DNA of 64,000 nt from JAJYUU01 sp963822955 (GTDB lineage: Bacteria; Actinomycetota; Actinomycetes; Streptosporangiales; Streptosporangiaceae): positions 310,001 through 374,000 of the forward strand of contig CAWGJS010000002.1 in assembly GCA_963822955.1 (NCBI GenBank), in the 5' to 3' direction. Made by a program: the position numbers and the translations under genes. Below, in pieces: positions 36,952 to 45,783 of the stretch. A model generated the notes under the pieces. The model searched no databases, was not told the DNA's origin, and saw only the letters and a program-made list of their open reading frames with translations. Position 1 is the stretch's first letter. Each line of letters begins with the position of its first letter.

Positions 36952-37241
36952 CGGTGCGCGGCCTGCGCGCCGGCGCCGCGGGGGCGGAGCGTCGCGAGCA
37001 GCTCGGCTGCGGACAGGCGCACCTCATCGCCGACTCCCCCGTCGCAGGCGATCGCCAGGCACGCCTCGGCGGCGCCCGCTGAGCCGAGGGCGACTAGCTG
37101 TTCGGCTGCGGACAACCGCACTTCGTCGCCTACTCCCTCATCGCAGGCAATCGCGCAGAAGGCCCTGGCGGCAATGCCCGGGTCGCGGCTGGCGAGGTCT
37201 TCGGCCGCGGCTATGCGGCCCTCATCGCTGTCGTCATGCAT
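36948..37241 (-). CDS. Small HEAT-repeat protein
   Basis: A 97-residue protein from ATG 37241, with start alternatives further upstream in the same frame. It consists of about three HEAT-like helical repeats. Two adjacent 33-residue units are nearly identical (CDEGVGDEVRLSAAEQLVAL and CDGGVGDEVRLSAAELLATL), pointing to recent duplication. No catalytic residues are evident. It may bind a partner protein. Its stop overlaps that of the antiporter pseudogene on the other strand. Confidence 0.65.
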   Translation of the reverse strand: MHDDSDEGRIAAAEDLASRDPGIAARAFCAIACDEGVGDEVRLSAAEQLVALGSAGAAEACLAIACDGGVGDEVRLSAAELLATLRPRGAGAQAAHR

Positions 37242-37294
37242 GACGTAGTGCCCTTCTGTGCGAGGGAGTTCGCGTGCAGCTGCGGCTGATCGCC

Positions 37295-37567
37295 TCACTC
37301 GACGTCCTTGAGGACCTTCTGCACGTGGCCTAGCTGCTCGCGGAGCTGCGCGAGCTGCATGCTAATCTCGGCCAGCTTCAGGTCAGTGTGCTCGGCAGCG
37401 GTGATCGCCATCTCTGACAGTCGCCGGTACTCGTCGCTCGTGGTCACCTGAGCTCGCGTGGTCCGGCTGATCGCATGCTGCCGGCTCCACTCGAAGATCG
37501 CGTATGTCATAACCGCGCCGACGACAAGGACGACGACGATGAGGGCGACTGCGATCGTGCTACTCAT
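37295..37567 (-). CDS. Single-pass membrane protein with coiled-coil tail
   Basis: A 90-residue protein. The first 25 residues form one membrane helix (TIAVALIVVVLVVGAVMTYAI). The rest is hydrophilic and heptad-like (LKLAEISMQLAQLREQLGHVQKVL), so a cytoplasmic coiled coil is likely. It overlaps the end of the upstream ArsR gene by 8 bases, so both are co-translated. No family is recognised. The pairing suggests the regulator controls, or senses through, this membrane protein. Confidence 0.7.
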   Translation of the reverse strand: MSSTIAVALIVVVLVVGAVMTYAIFEWSRQHAISRTTRAQVTTSDEYRRLSEMAITAAEHTDLKLAEISMQLAQLREQLGHVQKVLKDVE

Positions 37568-37901
37568 CGCTGGCTCCTGAGCTCAGCTGACCATCCGCTG
37601 TCAGGCTCGTCGCGGCGACCATGATCGCCTTCGGCGTCAGCTGGATGGCAAACGGCGTTACCTCATAGAACTTCATTGCTTTCCCGTCCTCTGAGACCTC
37701 GATGGCAGCCGTTACGAGGCCGGCCGCCTGTAGCTTGCGCAGGTGAACCTGCAGCAGAGCCCGGCTGATGCGCAGCTCGCGCGCGAGCTGGCTCACGTAG
37801 TTGCGCTGCTCGGCCAGGGCAGCCACCACGCGCAGCCGGTGCGGGTTGGCGAGCGTGGCAAGCACCCGCAGCAGCTCGTCCCCGGTGATGTCAGCGACGT
37901 C
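37560..37901 (-). CDS. ArsR-family HTH regulator
   Basis: A 113-residue winged-helix regulator from GTG 37901, preceded by AAAGGA; TTG 37928 is an alternative start nine codons earlier. The HTH reads LANPHRLRVVAALAEQRNYVSQLARELRIS, and the recognition helix continues ALLQVHLRKLQAAGLV. No CxC metal site is visible, so it is not an obvious metal sensor. The C-terminal part (KFYEVTPFAIQLTPKAI) is family-typical. It is the first gene of a two-gene operon. Confidence 0.85.
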   Translation of the reverse strand, partial: DVADITGDELLRVLATLANPHRLRVVAALAEQRNYVSQLARELRISRALLQVHLRKLQAAGLVTAAIEVSEDGKAMKFYEVTPFAIQLTPKAIMVAATSLTADGQLSSGASDE

Positions 37902-37934
37902 CACAGCGTCCTTTCTTGCACCTGCCAACTCAGC

Positions 37935-38540
37935 TTAGCATGTGTAAGCAGCCTGTGGGCGCCACAGCTCGGTGATCCCGATGCCCAGCTCGGCCAGGAG
38001 CCTGCGGAGCAACGGCAGAGACAGGCCGATAACGTTGCCCGGATCGCCGTCGATCCCGTCGACGAAAGGCGCCGAGCGGCCGTCAATGCTGAACGAGCCT
38101 GCCAGCGACAAAGGCTCGCCGGTGGCGGCGTAAGCGGAGACCTCGGCATCCGTGGGAGTACCGAACCTGATCGTCGTGGCGCCCACCCCGCTGGCGTGCC
38201 GATTGCCCGCGATCAGCCAGTGCCCGGTCAGCAGAGTGCCCTCACGGCCGGCGAACCGGCGCCAGGCAGCGGCAGCGGCCTCCGCTGTCGCCGGCTTGCC
38301 CAGCGCGTCACCGTCAACGTCGAGCATTGAATCGCAGCCAAGCACCAGCGCGTCCGCCCGGTGGAGCGCGACGGCCTCGGCCTTGCGCCGCGCAAGCGCC
38401 AGTACCAGCTCCGCGGGCGCCAGTCCGTCGTGGTTGGTCTCGTCGACGCCGCTGAGCATGACCTCGGGATCCAGGCCGGCACCGCGCAGCAGGCGAAGCC
38501 GGGCCGACGAGCCAGAGGCGAGCACAAGCGGCGGCGTCAT
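37935..38540 (-). CDS. maf: Maf nucleotide pyrophosphatase
   Basis: A 201-residue Maf/YhdE protein that hydrolyses non-canonical or excess NTPs. It starts MTPPLVLASGSSARLRLLR, with the phosphate-binding SGSSARLRLL loop. The catalytic CDSMLDVDG motif (about residue 69-77), GKPATAEAA and the SFSIDGRSAPFVDGIDGDPGNVIGLS metal region (about 155-180) are all present. It is adjacent to sseA, as in mycobacteria. Confidence 0.93.
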   Translation of the reverse strand: MTPPLVLASGSSARLRLLRGAGLDPEVMLSGVDETNHDGLAPAELVLALARRKAEAVALHRADALVLGCDSMLDVDGDALGKPATAEAAAAAWRRFAGREGTLLTGHWLIAGNRHASGVGATTIRFGTPTDAEVSAYAATGEPLSLAGSFSIDGRSAPFVDGIDGDPGNVIGLSLPLLRRLLAELGIGITELWRPQAAYTC

Positions 38541-38610
38541 GCCTGGCACATTAGCCACATGGCGACCGTTGGCCGCCGAAGGGTCTCCGTAACCCCGACC
38601 GCGGTCTGCT

Positions 38611-39579
38611 TTAGCCGGGCCGAGGGCCGGTCGCCACCGGCCGGGCCGGGTCAGTGACCCAGTCCGACCACGAGCCAACGTAGAGCGCGGCCGGGATCCC
38701 AGCGAGCGCAAGGGCCAGTACCTCGTGCGCGGCCGTGACGCCCGACCCGCAGTAGGCGCCGACCTGCTGTGCAGTTCCGTCGCCGTCAGCCGCGCTGGCG
38801 CCGTCAAGGTCTGGGCCAGCGTCGGCCGCTGCCTGCACGCCAAGGTTGGCATAGCGCGCGCGGAGCTCCGCCACTGGCCGGAACAGCCCGCCGGCGGTCA
38901 CGTTCTCGGCTGTCGGCGCGCTGATCGCACCGGGAATGTGTCCGGCTACCGGATCGACCGGTTCGGTCTCGCCCCGGTACCTGGCTGGCGCCCTGGCATC
39001 CAGCAGGATGCCAGTCCGGGCGAGATCAGCGGCCCCATCCGCATTCATGACTGGCAGCTGACCGGCCCGGGCAGTGAAATCGCCCGGTGCAGGGATCGCA
39101 TCTTCCGTGCTCACTGGCAGGCCGGCCGCCTTCCAGGCACGGAAGCCGCCATCCAGCACCCGGACGCGGTCATGACCGTAGTACCGCAGCATCCACCACG
39201 GCCTGGCCGCGATCGTCGAGTCCGCCTCGTCATACACGACGACCTCAGAGTCCGTCCGCACGCCCGCGCTCCGCATCGCGGCCTCGAAGTCCGCCGTGTC
39301 GGGCAGCGGGTGGCGGCCGCCGTCGCCTGGCGTACCCGCGAGCTGATCGTCGAGGTCCAGGTAGACGGCGCCGGGCACATGACCGGCCCGGTAGCTGTCG
39401 ATGCCGGGCGGGCCGCCAAGCCGCCAGCGGACGTCAATCAGCGCGGGCGGCTCGCTGCCGGCGAGTGCCTCAGCAAGCTCGCCGGCGCTGATGAGCGGAC
39501 CCGCGCTGGCCGCGTGCTGACCGGGGTCTCCCGTCGTACCGGCAGGCGCTGTCGCACTCACGGTTGACTGGCCTGGCAT
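38611..39579 (-). CDS. sseA: Thiosulfate/3-mercaptopyruvate sulfurtransferase
   Basis: A 322-residue two-domain rhodanese. The catalytic cysteine is C277 in AYCGSGVTAAH in the second domain. The inactive first rhodanese domain spans about 30-160 (ALIDVRWRLGG). CGSGV-type loops are typical of 3-mercaptopyruvate sulfurtransferases. The gene order with maf matches that of mycobacterial sseA. Three DnaA boxes lie upstream of its start. Confidence 0.9.
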   Translation of the reverse strand: MPGQSTVSATAPAGTTGDPGQHAASAGPLISAGELAEALAGSEPPALIDVRWRLGGPPGIDSYRAGHVPGAVYLDLDDQLAGTPGDGGRHPLPDTADFEAAMRSAGVRTDSEVVVYDEADSTIAARPWWMLRYYGHDRVRVLDGGFRAWKAAGLPVSTEDAIPAPGDFTARAGQLPVMNADGAADLARTGILLDARAPARYRGETEPVDPVAGHIPGAISAPTAENVTAGGLFRPVAELRARYANLGVQAAADAGPDLDGASAADGDGTAQQVGAYCGSGVTAAHEVLALALAGIPAALYVGSWSDWVTDPARPVATGPRPG

Positions 39580-39618
39580 ATGAAACGATCACCACCGAGC
39601 TTCTCGTAAGGCTGCAGC

Positions 39619-39709
39619 TTGTGGATAACTTCAGCCTGTGGATAACTTGCAGAAAACTGTGCGTAAGTCGCCGCGGCGCGGTGCGGTTCCCTGCCGCACC
39701 TGTGGATAA
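39619..39709 (-). promoter_or_regulatory. Cluster of three perfect DnaA boxes
   Basis: The exact 9-mer TTATCCACA occurs three times on the minus strand (as TGTGGATAA at 39620-39628, 39637-39645 and 39701-39709), with a weaker copy at 39657-39666. All share one orientation. A short hairpin (GTGCGG/CCGCAC, near 39680-39699) lies between the second and third. The cluster sits between sseA and the phosphodiesterase gene, within 130 bases of the sseA start. Confidence 0.7.
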
Positions 39710-39732
39710 ACGCTCCGGCTACCTTGCCCCTA

Positions 39733-40889
39733 TTACGCTACGCGAGACACCAGGGGCACCTTCTGGTCACCTGCCGTTAGCGATCCGTGCATCCCGACCA
39801 GGGCGGATTCCCGCGGTTCTCGCACCGTCGCGACAATCGCCGACTCCCCGCGGGCCGCGGCAACGACATCGCCGATGCGCTCACCGAGCCGGGCGTCCAC
39901 CGGCCCGAACCAGCCCGCGTCGATGGCCTCCGCCCGGCTGACAACCCAGGCGGTGTCACCAAGTGTCTCCCGCCACGCCGCCAGCACGTCGGCGGCCGCC
40001 CCGGCCGCGCGTAGACATGCCGGGCACGCGGCTCACCGCCGAGTACGGCGACGCCAGCCTGAAGCCCCGTCTCGGCATCGGCGTCAGTCCGCTGCCCGGC
40101 CGGCACGTCCACCATCCCGTGATCGGCGGTGATGTGCAGCGCCGTATCGCTCGGAAGCGCGCCGGCTAGCTGCTCGGCCAGCCGGTCCACGTGACCGAGC
40201 TGGAACCGCCAGGCCGCGGACTTGCATCCCCACGCATGCCCGGTCGCGTCCAGGTCGCCGGTGTAGACCATGGCAACGGCGCGCGCCTGCTCTGCCAGCG
40301 CCTCCGCCGCGCGGGCCACCAGCGCGCCGGGCGTGTCGGAGGACCGGTAATCGGCGCCGCGCATGCTCGCTACCGATAGTCCAGTCTGCCGGAACGCACC
40401 GCTGGCAACCCGGAACGCCCCGATCCCGGCGGCGGCAGCCCGCTCGAAGATGGTCGTTCCCCGCTGCCACTCGATCGGGTCCACGGCATTGTCCCAGCGC
40501 AGTGCGTTCAGCAGCCGGCCCGTGGGCGGCACGCGCACCTGGTACCCGAGCAGGCCGTGCTGCCCAGGCGGCAGTCCCGTGCCCAGCGAGCCCATGCTGG
40601 TAACCGTCGTCGCCGGGAACCCTGCGGTGAGCCAGCAGCCGGTCTCGGCCAGGGCTGACAGAAACGGCGCCGCGGAGCGATGACTGCGCAGCAGATCCCA
40701 GCCGAGTCCATCGACCACGAGCAGGCACACCCGGCTGACCTGTGGCAGTCCGAGCACGTTCGTAGCTCCCGGCACGCCAAGGGAGCCGAGCACTGACTGA
40801 CTGAGATCGGCGAGGGTGCTCTGCCCGTAGCCAGGCAGTACCGGCACCTCGGCCTGGACCCCCGACTTGTCTGCCCCCGTGGTCGTCAC
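39733..40889 (-). pseudogene. Nucleotide pyrophosphatase/phosphodiesterase-like, one-base frameshift
   Basis: An alkaline-phosphatase-fold protein of the PF01663 type. Its metal site strand is VCLLVVDGLGWDLL, the nucleophile region is PATTVTSMGSLGTGLPPGQHG, and HITADHGMVDVP carries metal ligands. At about 39999 (a CCCC run) the frame changes: one extra base would continue ARPG into AAADVLAAWRETLGDTAW and reach the proper end at 39733. Everything else is intact, giving about 385 residues. GTG at 40889 overlaps the DUF5998 stop (GTGA). This is either a recent mutation or an assembly error. Confidence 0.85.
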
Positions 40890-41479
40890 GGGCGGCTGGT
40901 CGCCTCTGTCAGCGCCCGGGCGAAGGACACCACCTGCTGCACCGCCTCCGGGCCGTCTGCGGCAGCGCTGACGCGGACCGTCAGGTCGTCCGCGGTCATC
41001 GTGCCGGTGTACCCGTGGTCGGCCTCGCAGTTCTCGTCGCCGCAGTGCGCAGGCTCGATCTCGATGTGCGAGAGGACGTTCCAGCCGATCGTGAGCACAA
41101 CCTCGGTTGGCGGGGTTGCGCCCGGAACGTAGGACGCAGGATCGGGAATCACGCGGGTCAGCGCCACCGAGGAGATACGTGAATGCCGTACGGCCTCGGT
41201 GCTGGTCTCGGCCTGCGGCCGCGACTCCGGATCTGTGTCATCCGCCGGGTACTCGTCGGTGTGCGAATAAACCAGGCGCGTCGGAGTCAGTGCCATGACC
41301 GTCACGTGCCGCCGGACTTCCATGCCGGGATCGAAGCCAGCGTCGTGCACCACCACGAAGGACACCACGGGTTCGGTCCCCACCGCGGATGAGACGGCGT
41401 CGAACACCAGGCCGGGGTAATAGCCGCTTCGCTCGATCGCGGCCTGCATTCCCTCAGAAGCCGCCCTCGTATCGCTCAT
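40886..41479 (-). CDS. DUF5998 family protein
   Basis: A 197-residue actinobacterial protein. ATG at 41479 is preferred over an upstream start. It holds RSGYYPGLVFDAVSSAVG, VVVHDAGFDPGMEVRRHVTVM and HCGDENCEADHGYTG, the last with two cysteines and two histidines that could bind metal. Function is unknown. It overlaps the downstream phosphodiesterase gene by GTGA, and this pairing is common in related genomes. Confidence 0.85.
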   Translation of the reverse strand: MSDTRAASEGMQAAIERSGYYPGLVFDAVSSAVGTEPVVSFVVVHDAGFDPGMEVRRHVTVMALTPTRLVYSHTDEYPADDTDPESRPQAETSTEAVRHSRISSVALTRVIPDPASYVPGATPPTEVVLTIGWNVLSHIEIEPAHCGDENCEADHGYTGTMTADDLTVRVSAAADGPEAVQQVVSFARALTEATSRP

Positions 41480-41553
41480 CCTCCCATCCTGCACTGTCCG
41501 CGGGCCCGGGTTCACCAGGTGGGCCAGACTTCGCCTGAAGCGCACCGAACTGG

Positions 41554-42276
41554 CTAACCCGGCCCGCCCGTCCGGGGCACGTAGCGCAGCACCGCCATGT
41601 CCCCGGCCTGCCTCACTCCGGCGAGCCTCATCCGGCCGCCTGGCCCCGGCCCGGCGAGCAGCCGGGGCGCGGCGGCATCGGCAACGAAGATCGGAGCCAC
41701 TGCCAGCAGCAACTCATCCGCAAGGCCCGCGGACAGGAACTGGCTGAGTACCTGCGCGCCGCCCTCGATCATCAGGCGGCCCACGCCCCTGGCGGCCAGA
41801 TCGGCGAGAATCCAGCGCAGATCGAGGCCGGCCGTTCCCGGCGACACTTCCGGGCCAGGGGCCGGGACAGTCACCACGACGGCGACTGCGATCAGGCGGG
41901 CTGTCAGCTCGGCGGCTGCGGCCTGGACCGCGTACACCAGCGGCGGCTCCCCCGCTGGTGCAGGCGAAACCGCTGTGAAGAACCGTGCCCGCGGATCCAC
42001 GTCGCCGCTGCGGGTCAACGTCACCTTGCGCGGGTCCGCGGTCAGGCCTCGCTCGGTCCGCTGGCGCTGACGTGCGACCGAGCGCACTCCCAGCGAGGGG
42101 TTGTCGGCCCGGATCGTCTGCGCGCCGACGAGAATCGCGTCACAGCGCGCCCGCAGCTCATCAACCCGGTCCAGATCGGCCTCGTCGGAGAGCACCAGCC
42201 TCGTTCCGGATGCGTCATCGATGTAACCGTCGGCCGACATCGCCACCGACAGCAGCACATACGGCCGTTCCCGCAT
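41554..42276 (-). CDS. RibD C-terminal-domain reductase
   Basis: A 240-residue dihydrofolate-reductase-fold protein of the pyrimidine reductase type. It has MRERPYVLLSVAMSADGYI, the substrate loop AQTIRADNPSLGVR, and GRLMIEGGAQVLSQFLSAGL. The deaminase domain of bifunctional RibD is absent, so it may be a stand-alone riboflavin-pathway reductase or act in another pathway. No other rib genes are nearby. Confidence 0.87.
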   Translation of the reverse strand: MRERPYVLLSVAMSADGYIDDASGTRLVLSDEADLDRVDELRARCDAILVGAQTIRADNPSLGVRSVARQRQRTERGLTADPRKVTLTRSGDVDPRARFFTAVSPAPAGEPPLVYAVQAAAAELTARLIAVAVVVTVPAPGPEVSPGTAGLDLRWILADLAARGVGRLMIEGGAQVLSQFLSAGLADELLLAVAPIFVADAAAPRLLAGPGPGGRMRLAGVRQAGDMAVLRYVPRTGGPG

Positions 42277-42416
42277 TGAGCCTCCCTGGCGCCGCGCGAG
42301 CCCGCTGCTGTTCAGCAGAACCTACCTGCCTGCCCCGCCACGCAGGCACCCGGCCGGTGCCGTCTCACCGCAGGTCGCTGAGATCACGATGGCCGCCTGT
42401 CTAGTGGCCACCGCGT

Positions 42417-42819
42417 TCAGCTGAGTGCCGAGCGCAGCCGCGCCGCGTACTCCGCCGCCTCTGCCTCGCTCTCATACCGCTGGCGCGGCCAGAAGAAGCC
42501 CCGCAGCCCATCGCCCTTCGTACGCGGCACGACATGGACATGCAGGTGCGGAACGCTCTGGCTGACCACGTTGTTGGCGCCGATGAACGTGCCCTGGCAG
42601 CCGAGCGCGGCTGGCATGACGGCGCTTACCTGCTGCACGCGCAGGAAATAGGGACCCACCCGGGCGGCTGGCAGGTCCGCCAGCGTCGCCGGCATGCTCT
42701 CGTGGCGCCACCAGTACATGCCCCTTGAATACCGGCCGCTTATCGAGGAACGCCACCACCTCATCATCAGCCAGCACGATGTGCGCGGGCACGACCCCGG
42801 CGATGATGTCGCAGAACAT
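42417..42819 (-). pseudogene. HIT-family protein, one-base frameshift
   Basis: The two halves of a Fhit/HinT-like nucleotide-binding protein lie in adjoining frames. The start is MFCDIIAGVVPAHIVLADDE from ATG 42819, continuing to KGHVLVAPREH. The second frame runs from PATLADLPAARVGPYFLR to the histidine triad SVPHLHVHVVPR. The break is at about 42690 in a GCCGG stretch and one base in excess explains it. The full protein would be about 133 residues. It is divergent from peptidase E. Confidence 0.85.
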
Positions 42820-42873
42820 GCACGCGCTGATGGCGCCACCTCCGATCCTCTGCACGGACGATAGCCTGCGGGG

Positions 42874-43605
42874 ATGGCGGCTGACGGCAGACGGCACATC
42901 CTGGCAATCGGCGGCATCAGCCCGCTCGGATCGCAGGATTTGCGGCTGCCGGCCCTGACCACGTATGCGCTGGAGTTGTCCGGAGCGGCCGTGCCGCGAG
43001 TATGCGTGCTGAACACCGCCAACGGCGACAATCAAGAGTCCTACGTGCGGATGTACAGCATGCTGACCCAGTACGCGGCCCGCGCCAGCCACCTCCAGCT
43101 GTTCCCGATGCCCAACGTGGCCGATCCTCAGGACCATCTGCTGGCCCAGGATGTGATCTTCGTCGGCGGTGGCAGCGTGGCGAACATGCTGGCCGTCTGG
43201 CGTGTTCACGGGCTGGACGAGATCATGCGTACGGCGTGGGAGGCAGGAATCGTGCTCGCCGGCGTCAGCGCCGGGGCCATCTGCTGGTTCAGCGGCGGAA
43301 CGACCGACTCCTTCGGGGCTGAGCTGCGGCCGTTCACAGCGGGCCTCGGCATGCTGCCGGGCACTTACTGCCCGCATTACAGCTCGGAGCCGAACAGGCG
43401 CCCGGCGTATCACGCCTTCATTGCTGACGGAATGCTGTCGGCTGGCCTCGCATGTGACGACGGCGCCGCCGCCCATTTCGCTGACACCGAGCTTGCCGGG
43501 ATCGTCGCGGACCGGCCAGGAGCGACCGGCTACCTGGTTCAGCCAGACGGCGGGGGCGATATCACTGAGACCGCCCTGCCGGTGAGGGTGCTGCCCGAGC
43601 AGTGA
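42874..43605 (+). CDS. Peptidase E-like (S51 family)
   Basis: A 243-residue serine peptidase-fold protein. The nucleophile Ser is in GVSAGAICWF (about residues 129-138), and the partner histidine is likely in CPHYSSEPNRRPAYH. The DVIFVGGGSVANML strand is typical of S51 family members, which cleave Asp-X dipeptides. The start at 42874 begins with MAADGRRHILAIGG. It would be cytoplasmic and faces away from the HIT gene. Confidence 0.88.
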   Translation: MAADGRRHILAIGGISPLGSQDLRLPALTTYALELSGAAVPRVCVLNTANGDNQESYVRMYSMLTQYAARASHLQLFPMPNVADPQDHLLAQDVIFVGGGSVANMLAVWRVHGLDEIMRTAWEAGIVLAGVSAGAICWFSGGTTDSFGAELRPFTAGLGMLPGTYCPHYSSEPNRRPAYHAFIADGMLSAGLACDDGAAAHFADTELAGIVADRPGATGYLVQPDGGGDITETALPVRVLPEQ

Positions 43606-43693
43606 GCTGCCGGCCCGCAATCACCCTGGCGGCTGATCACGACCCGACCCAGGGTTGACGCCAGGCCGTGCTCCGCAACATACCCTGGTGCCC

Positions 43694-45040
43694 ATGTCCG
43701 CCCTGTACGCCTGGCTGCGCCGCCATCCGACGCTGGTCGACGGCGTTCTCGCGGTCATGCTCTTCCCGCTCGGTCTCGGGCAGATAATCCACGGGCAGGC
43801 GGTCCTAGTTAACGGGCAGGCGACGACCCACCTGTTCCTGCCCCACGGGCTCTGGATACGCCTGCTAACGGCGCTGCTCATGGTCGTCCCAGTCGCCGTC
43901 AGGCGCCGCATCCCGGACACGGCATTCGCGCTCGCCGCACTCAGCGGGCTCATCCAGCTGACGACGCCGACGCCACTGCCCTCCGATATCGCATTGCTCG
44001 TGCTCCTCTACACAGTTGCCGCTTACCGGCCGCGACGGCATTCGGTCATCGCCCTGCTCGCCTCCCTCGGCGGCTCAGTACTCGCGGCCTGGGTGTGGAT
44101 GCCCTATGGCGGCGAGCCGTCCTACGAGCAGCGACTGATCTTCGCGACCCTCTTCCTGTGGGGCTGCGTCCTGCTCGCCTGGGTGCTCGGTGATTCGATG
44201 CGGTACCGGCGGGGCTACTACGCGGCCCTCGAGGACAAGGCAGCGCGTCTGGAGGCCGAACGGCACGCTCAGGCGAAGGTCGCTGCCGCAGCCGAGCGGG
44301 CCAGGATCGCACGCGAGCTGCACGACGTCGTCGCTCACCACGTCAGCGTCATGGTGGTGCAGGCTGATGGCGCCGGGTACGCGCTGCGCTCCGATCCGGA
44401 GCGCGCGCAAGCGGCGCTCAGCGCCATCTCCAGCACGGGCAGGCAGGCGCTGACCGAGATGCGCAGGCTCCTCGGCGTGCTGCGGTCTGCTGACCAGCTC
44501 ACCGAGCTGGCACCGATGCCCGGGCTGGGCGAGCTGCGCGAGCTGCTGGACCAGGCCAGGGCGGCCGGCCTCGAAGTCTCCTACACCCTCTCCGGGACAC
44601 CGCGCGAGCTGCCCGAGGGAGCCGAGCTGGCCGCCTACCGGGTCGTCCAGGAGTCGCTGACCAACACCCGCAAGCACGCCGGGCTGGCTGCCACAGCCGC
44701 AGTCGCGCTCCGCTATGAGCCTGAGGGACTCACCGTCGAGGTCACCGACGACGGCATGGCCGCCGCCAGCGGCCAGCCGGGCGGGCACGGCCTCGCCGGC
44801 ATGCGGGAGCGCATCGCCATGTACGGCGGTACGGTGCAGGCCGGTCCGCTGCCCGGCGGCGGGTTCGGCGTTACCGCTCACCTGCCGTGCCCGAGCTGGG
44901 CGGCCGAGCTGCGCGGCCGAGACGCGGACAAGCTCCAGCCGGACGAGCAGGGGCCGGATGAGGATGAATCCGAGCTGGAGCCGAGTGCAGTCTCTGCCGC
45001 CTGGTCTCCCGCGCCTGGCTGGTCGGGCGGGGCTCGATGA
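43694..45040 (+). CDS. NarL-type sensor histidine kinase
   Basis: A 448-residue kinase of the HisKA_3 group from ATG 43694. Four or five membrane helices span the first 165 residues. The phosphorylated histidine is H210 in ARELHDVVAHHVSVMVVQ. The ATPase domain carries VVQESLTNTRKHA, DDGM and GHGLAGMRERIAMYGG. The last 50 residues are acidic and disordered. It overlaps the response regulator start by ATGA. No large outer sensor domain is present, so the signal may be perceived in the membrane. Confidence 0.92.
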   Translation: MSALYAWLRRHPTLVDGVLAVMLFPLGLGQIIHGQAVLVNGQATTHLFLPHGLWIRLLTALLMVVPVAVRRRIPDTAFALAALSGLIQLTTPTPLPSDIALLVLLYTVAAYRPRRHSVIALLASLGGSVLAAWVWMPYGGEPSYEQRLIFATLFLWGCVLLAWVLGDSMRYRRGYYAALEDKAARLEAERHAQAKVAAAAERARIARELHDVVAHHVSVMVVQADGAGYALRSDPERAQAALSAISSTGRQALTEMRRLLGVLRSADQLTELAPMPGLGELRELLDQARAAGLEVSYTLSGTPRELPEGAELAAYRVVQESLTNTRKHAGLAATAAVALRYEPEGLTVEVTDDGMAAASGQPGGHGLAGMRERIAMYGGTVQAGPLPGGGFGVTAHLPCPSWAAELRGRDADKLQPDEQGPDEDESELEPSAVSAAWSPAPGWSGGAR

Positions 45041-45768
45041 CCGGAGCAGAACCGGGCAGCGGTGAATCGGCGAGCGGCGGTGACGCACCGGCCGGATGCC
45101 TCATCAGGATCATCCTGGTCGACGACCAGGAACTAGTCCGGGCTGGCTTCCGGATGGTGCTGGAAGCCCAGCCGGACATGCAGGTGGTCGGCGAGGCCGC
45201 CGACGGCAACGCCGCGATCGAACTGGCTCGGCGCCTGCATGCTGACGTGATGATCATGGACGCCCGGATGCCCCGGCTGGACGGCGTCGAGGCGACCCGC
45301 CAGATCCGCCAGGCGGGCGACCTTCCTCGGGTGCTCATGCTCACCACCTTCGACCTTGACGAGTACGCGTTCGCCGCGCTGAAAGCAGGAGCCAGCGGGT
45401 TCCTGCTGAAGGACGTCCCGCCTGAGGAGCTGCTGTTCGCCATCCGGGCCGTCCACTCCGGCGACTCCGTGGTCGCGCCGTCCACTACCCGCCGGCTCAT
45501 CGATCAGTTCGCCGCGCTGCTGCCAGGCGGCGACGAGCCTGCCCCCGACGAGCTGGCCGACCTTACCGACCGAGAGCGCGAGGTGCTCACGCTCGTCGCG
45601 CAGGGCTTGTCCAACGCCGAGATCGCGCGGCGGTTGTTCGTCTCCGAGGCGACAGTCAAGACCCATGTTGGTCGTGTGCTGGCCAAGCTGGGGCTGCGCG
45701 ACCGTGTGCAGGCGGTCGTGTACGCCTACGAGCACGGCCTGGTCCGCGCGGGGCAGCGGCCCTGCTGA
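45037..45768 (+). CDS. NarL/LuxR-family response regulator
   Basis: A 243-residue regulator coupled to the upstream kinase by ATGA. A 22-residue tail precedes the receiver domain (IRIILVDDQELVRAGF). The phosphoacceptor is D75 in DVMIMDARMP, and K125 or so is in LLKDVPPEELL. The HTH is LTDREREVLTLVAQGLSNAEIARRLF at about 172-197. The pair forms an ordinary two-component system; the targets are unknown. Confidence 0.94.
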   Translation: MTGAEPGSGESASGGDAPAGCLIRIILVDDQELVRAGFRMVLEAQPDMQVVGEAADGNAAIELARRLHADVMIMDARMPRLDGVEATRQIRQAGDLPRVLMLTTFDLDEYAFAALKAGASGFLLKDVPPEELLFAIRAVHSGDSVVAPSTTRRLIDQFAALLPGGDEPAPDELADLTDREREVLTLVAQGLSNAEIARRLFVSEATVKTHVGRVLAKLGLRDRVQAVVYAYEHGLVRAGQRPC

Positions 45769-45783
45769 GACAATGGCGGAGCC

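Noticed and set aside
39619..39709. Chromosomal origin of replication
   Set aside because: Only three to four DnaA boxes are present and no dnaA, dnaN, rpmH, gyrB or recF lies nearby.
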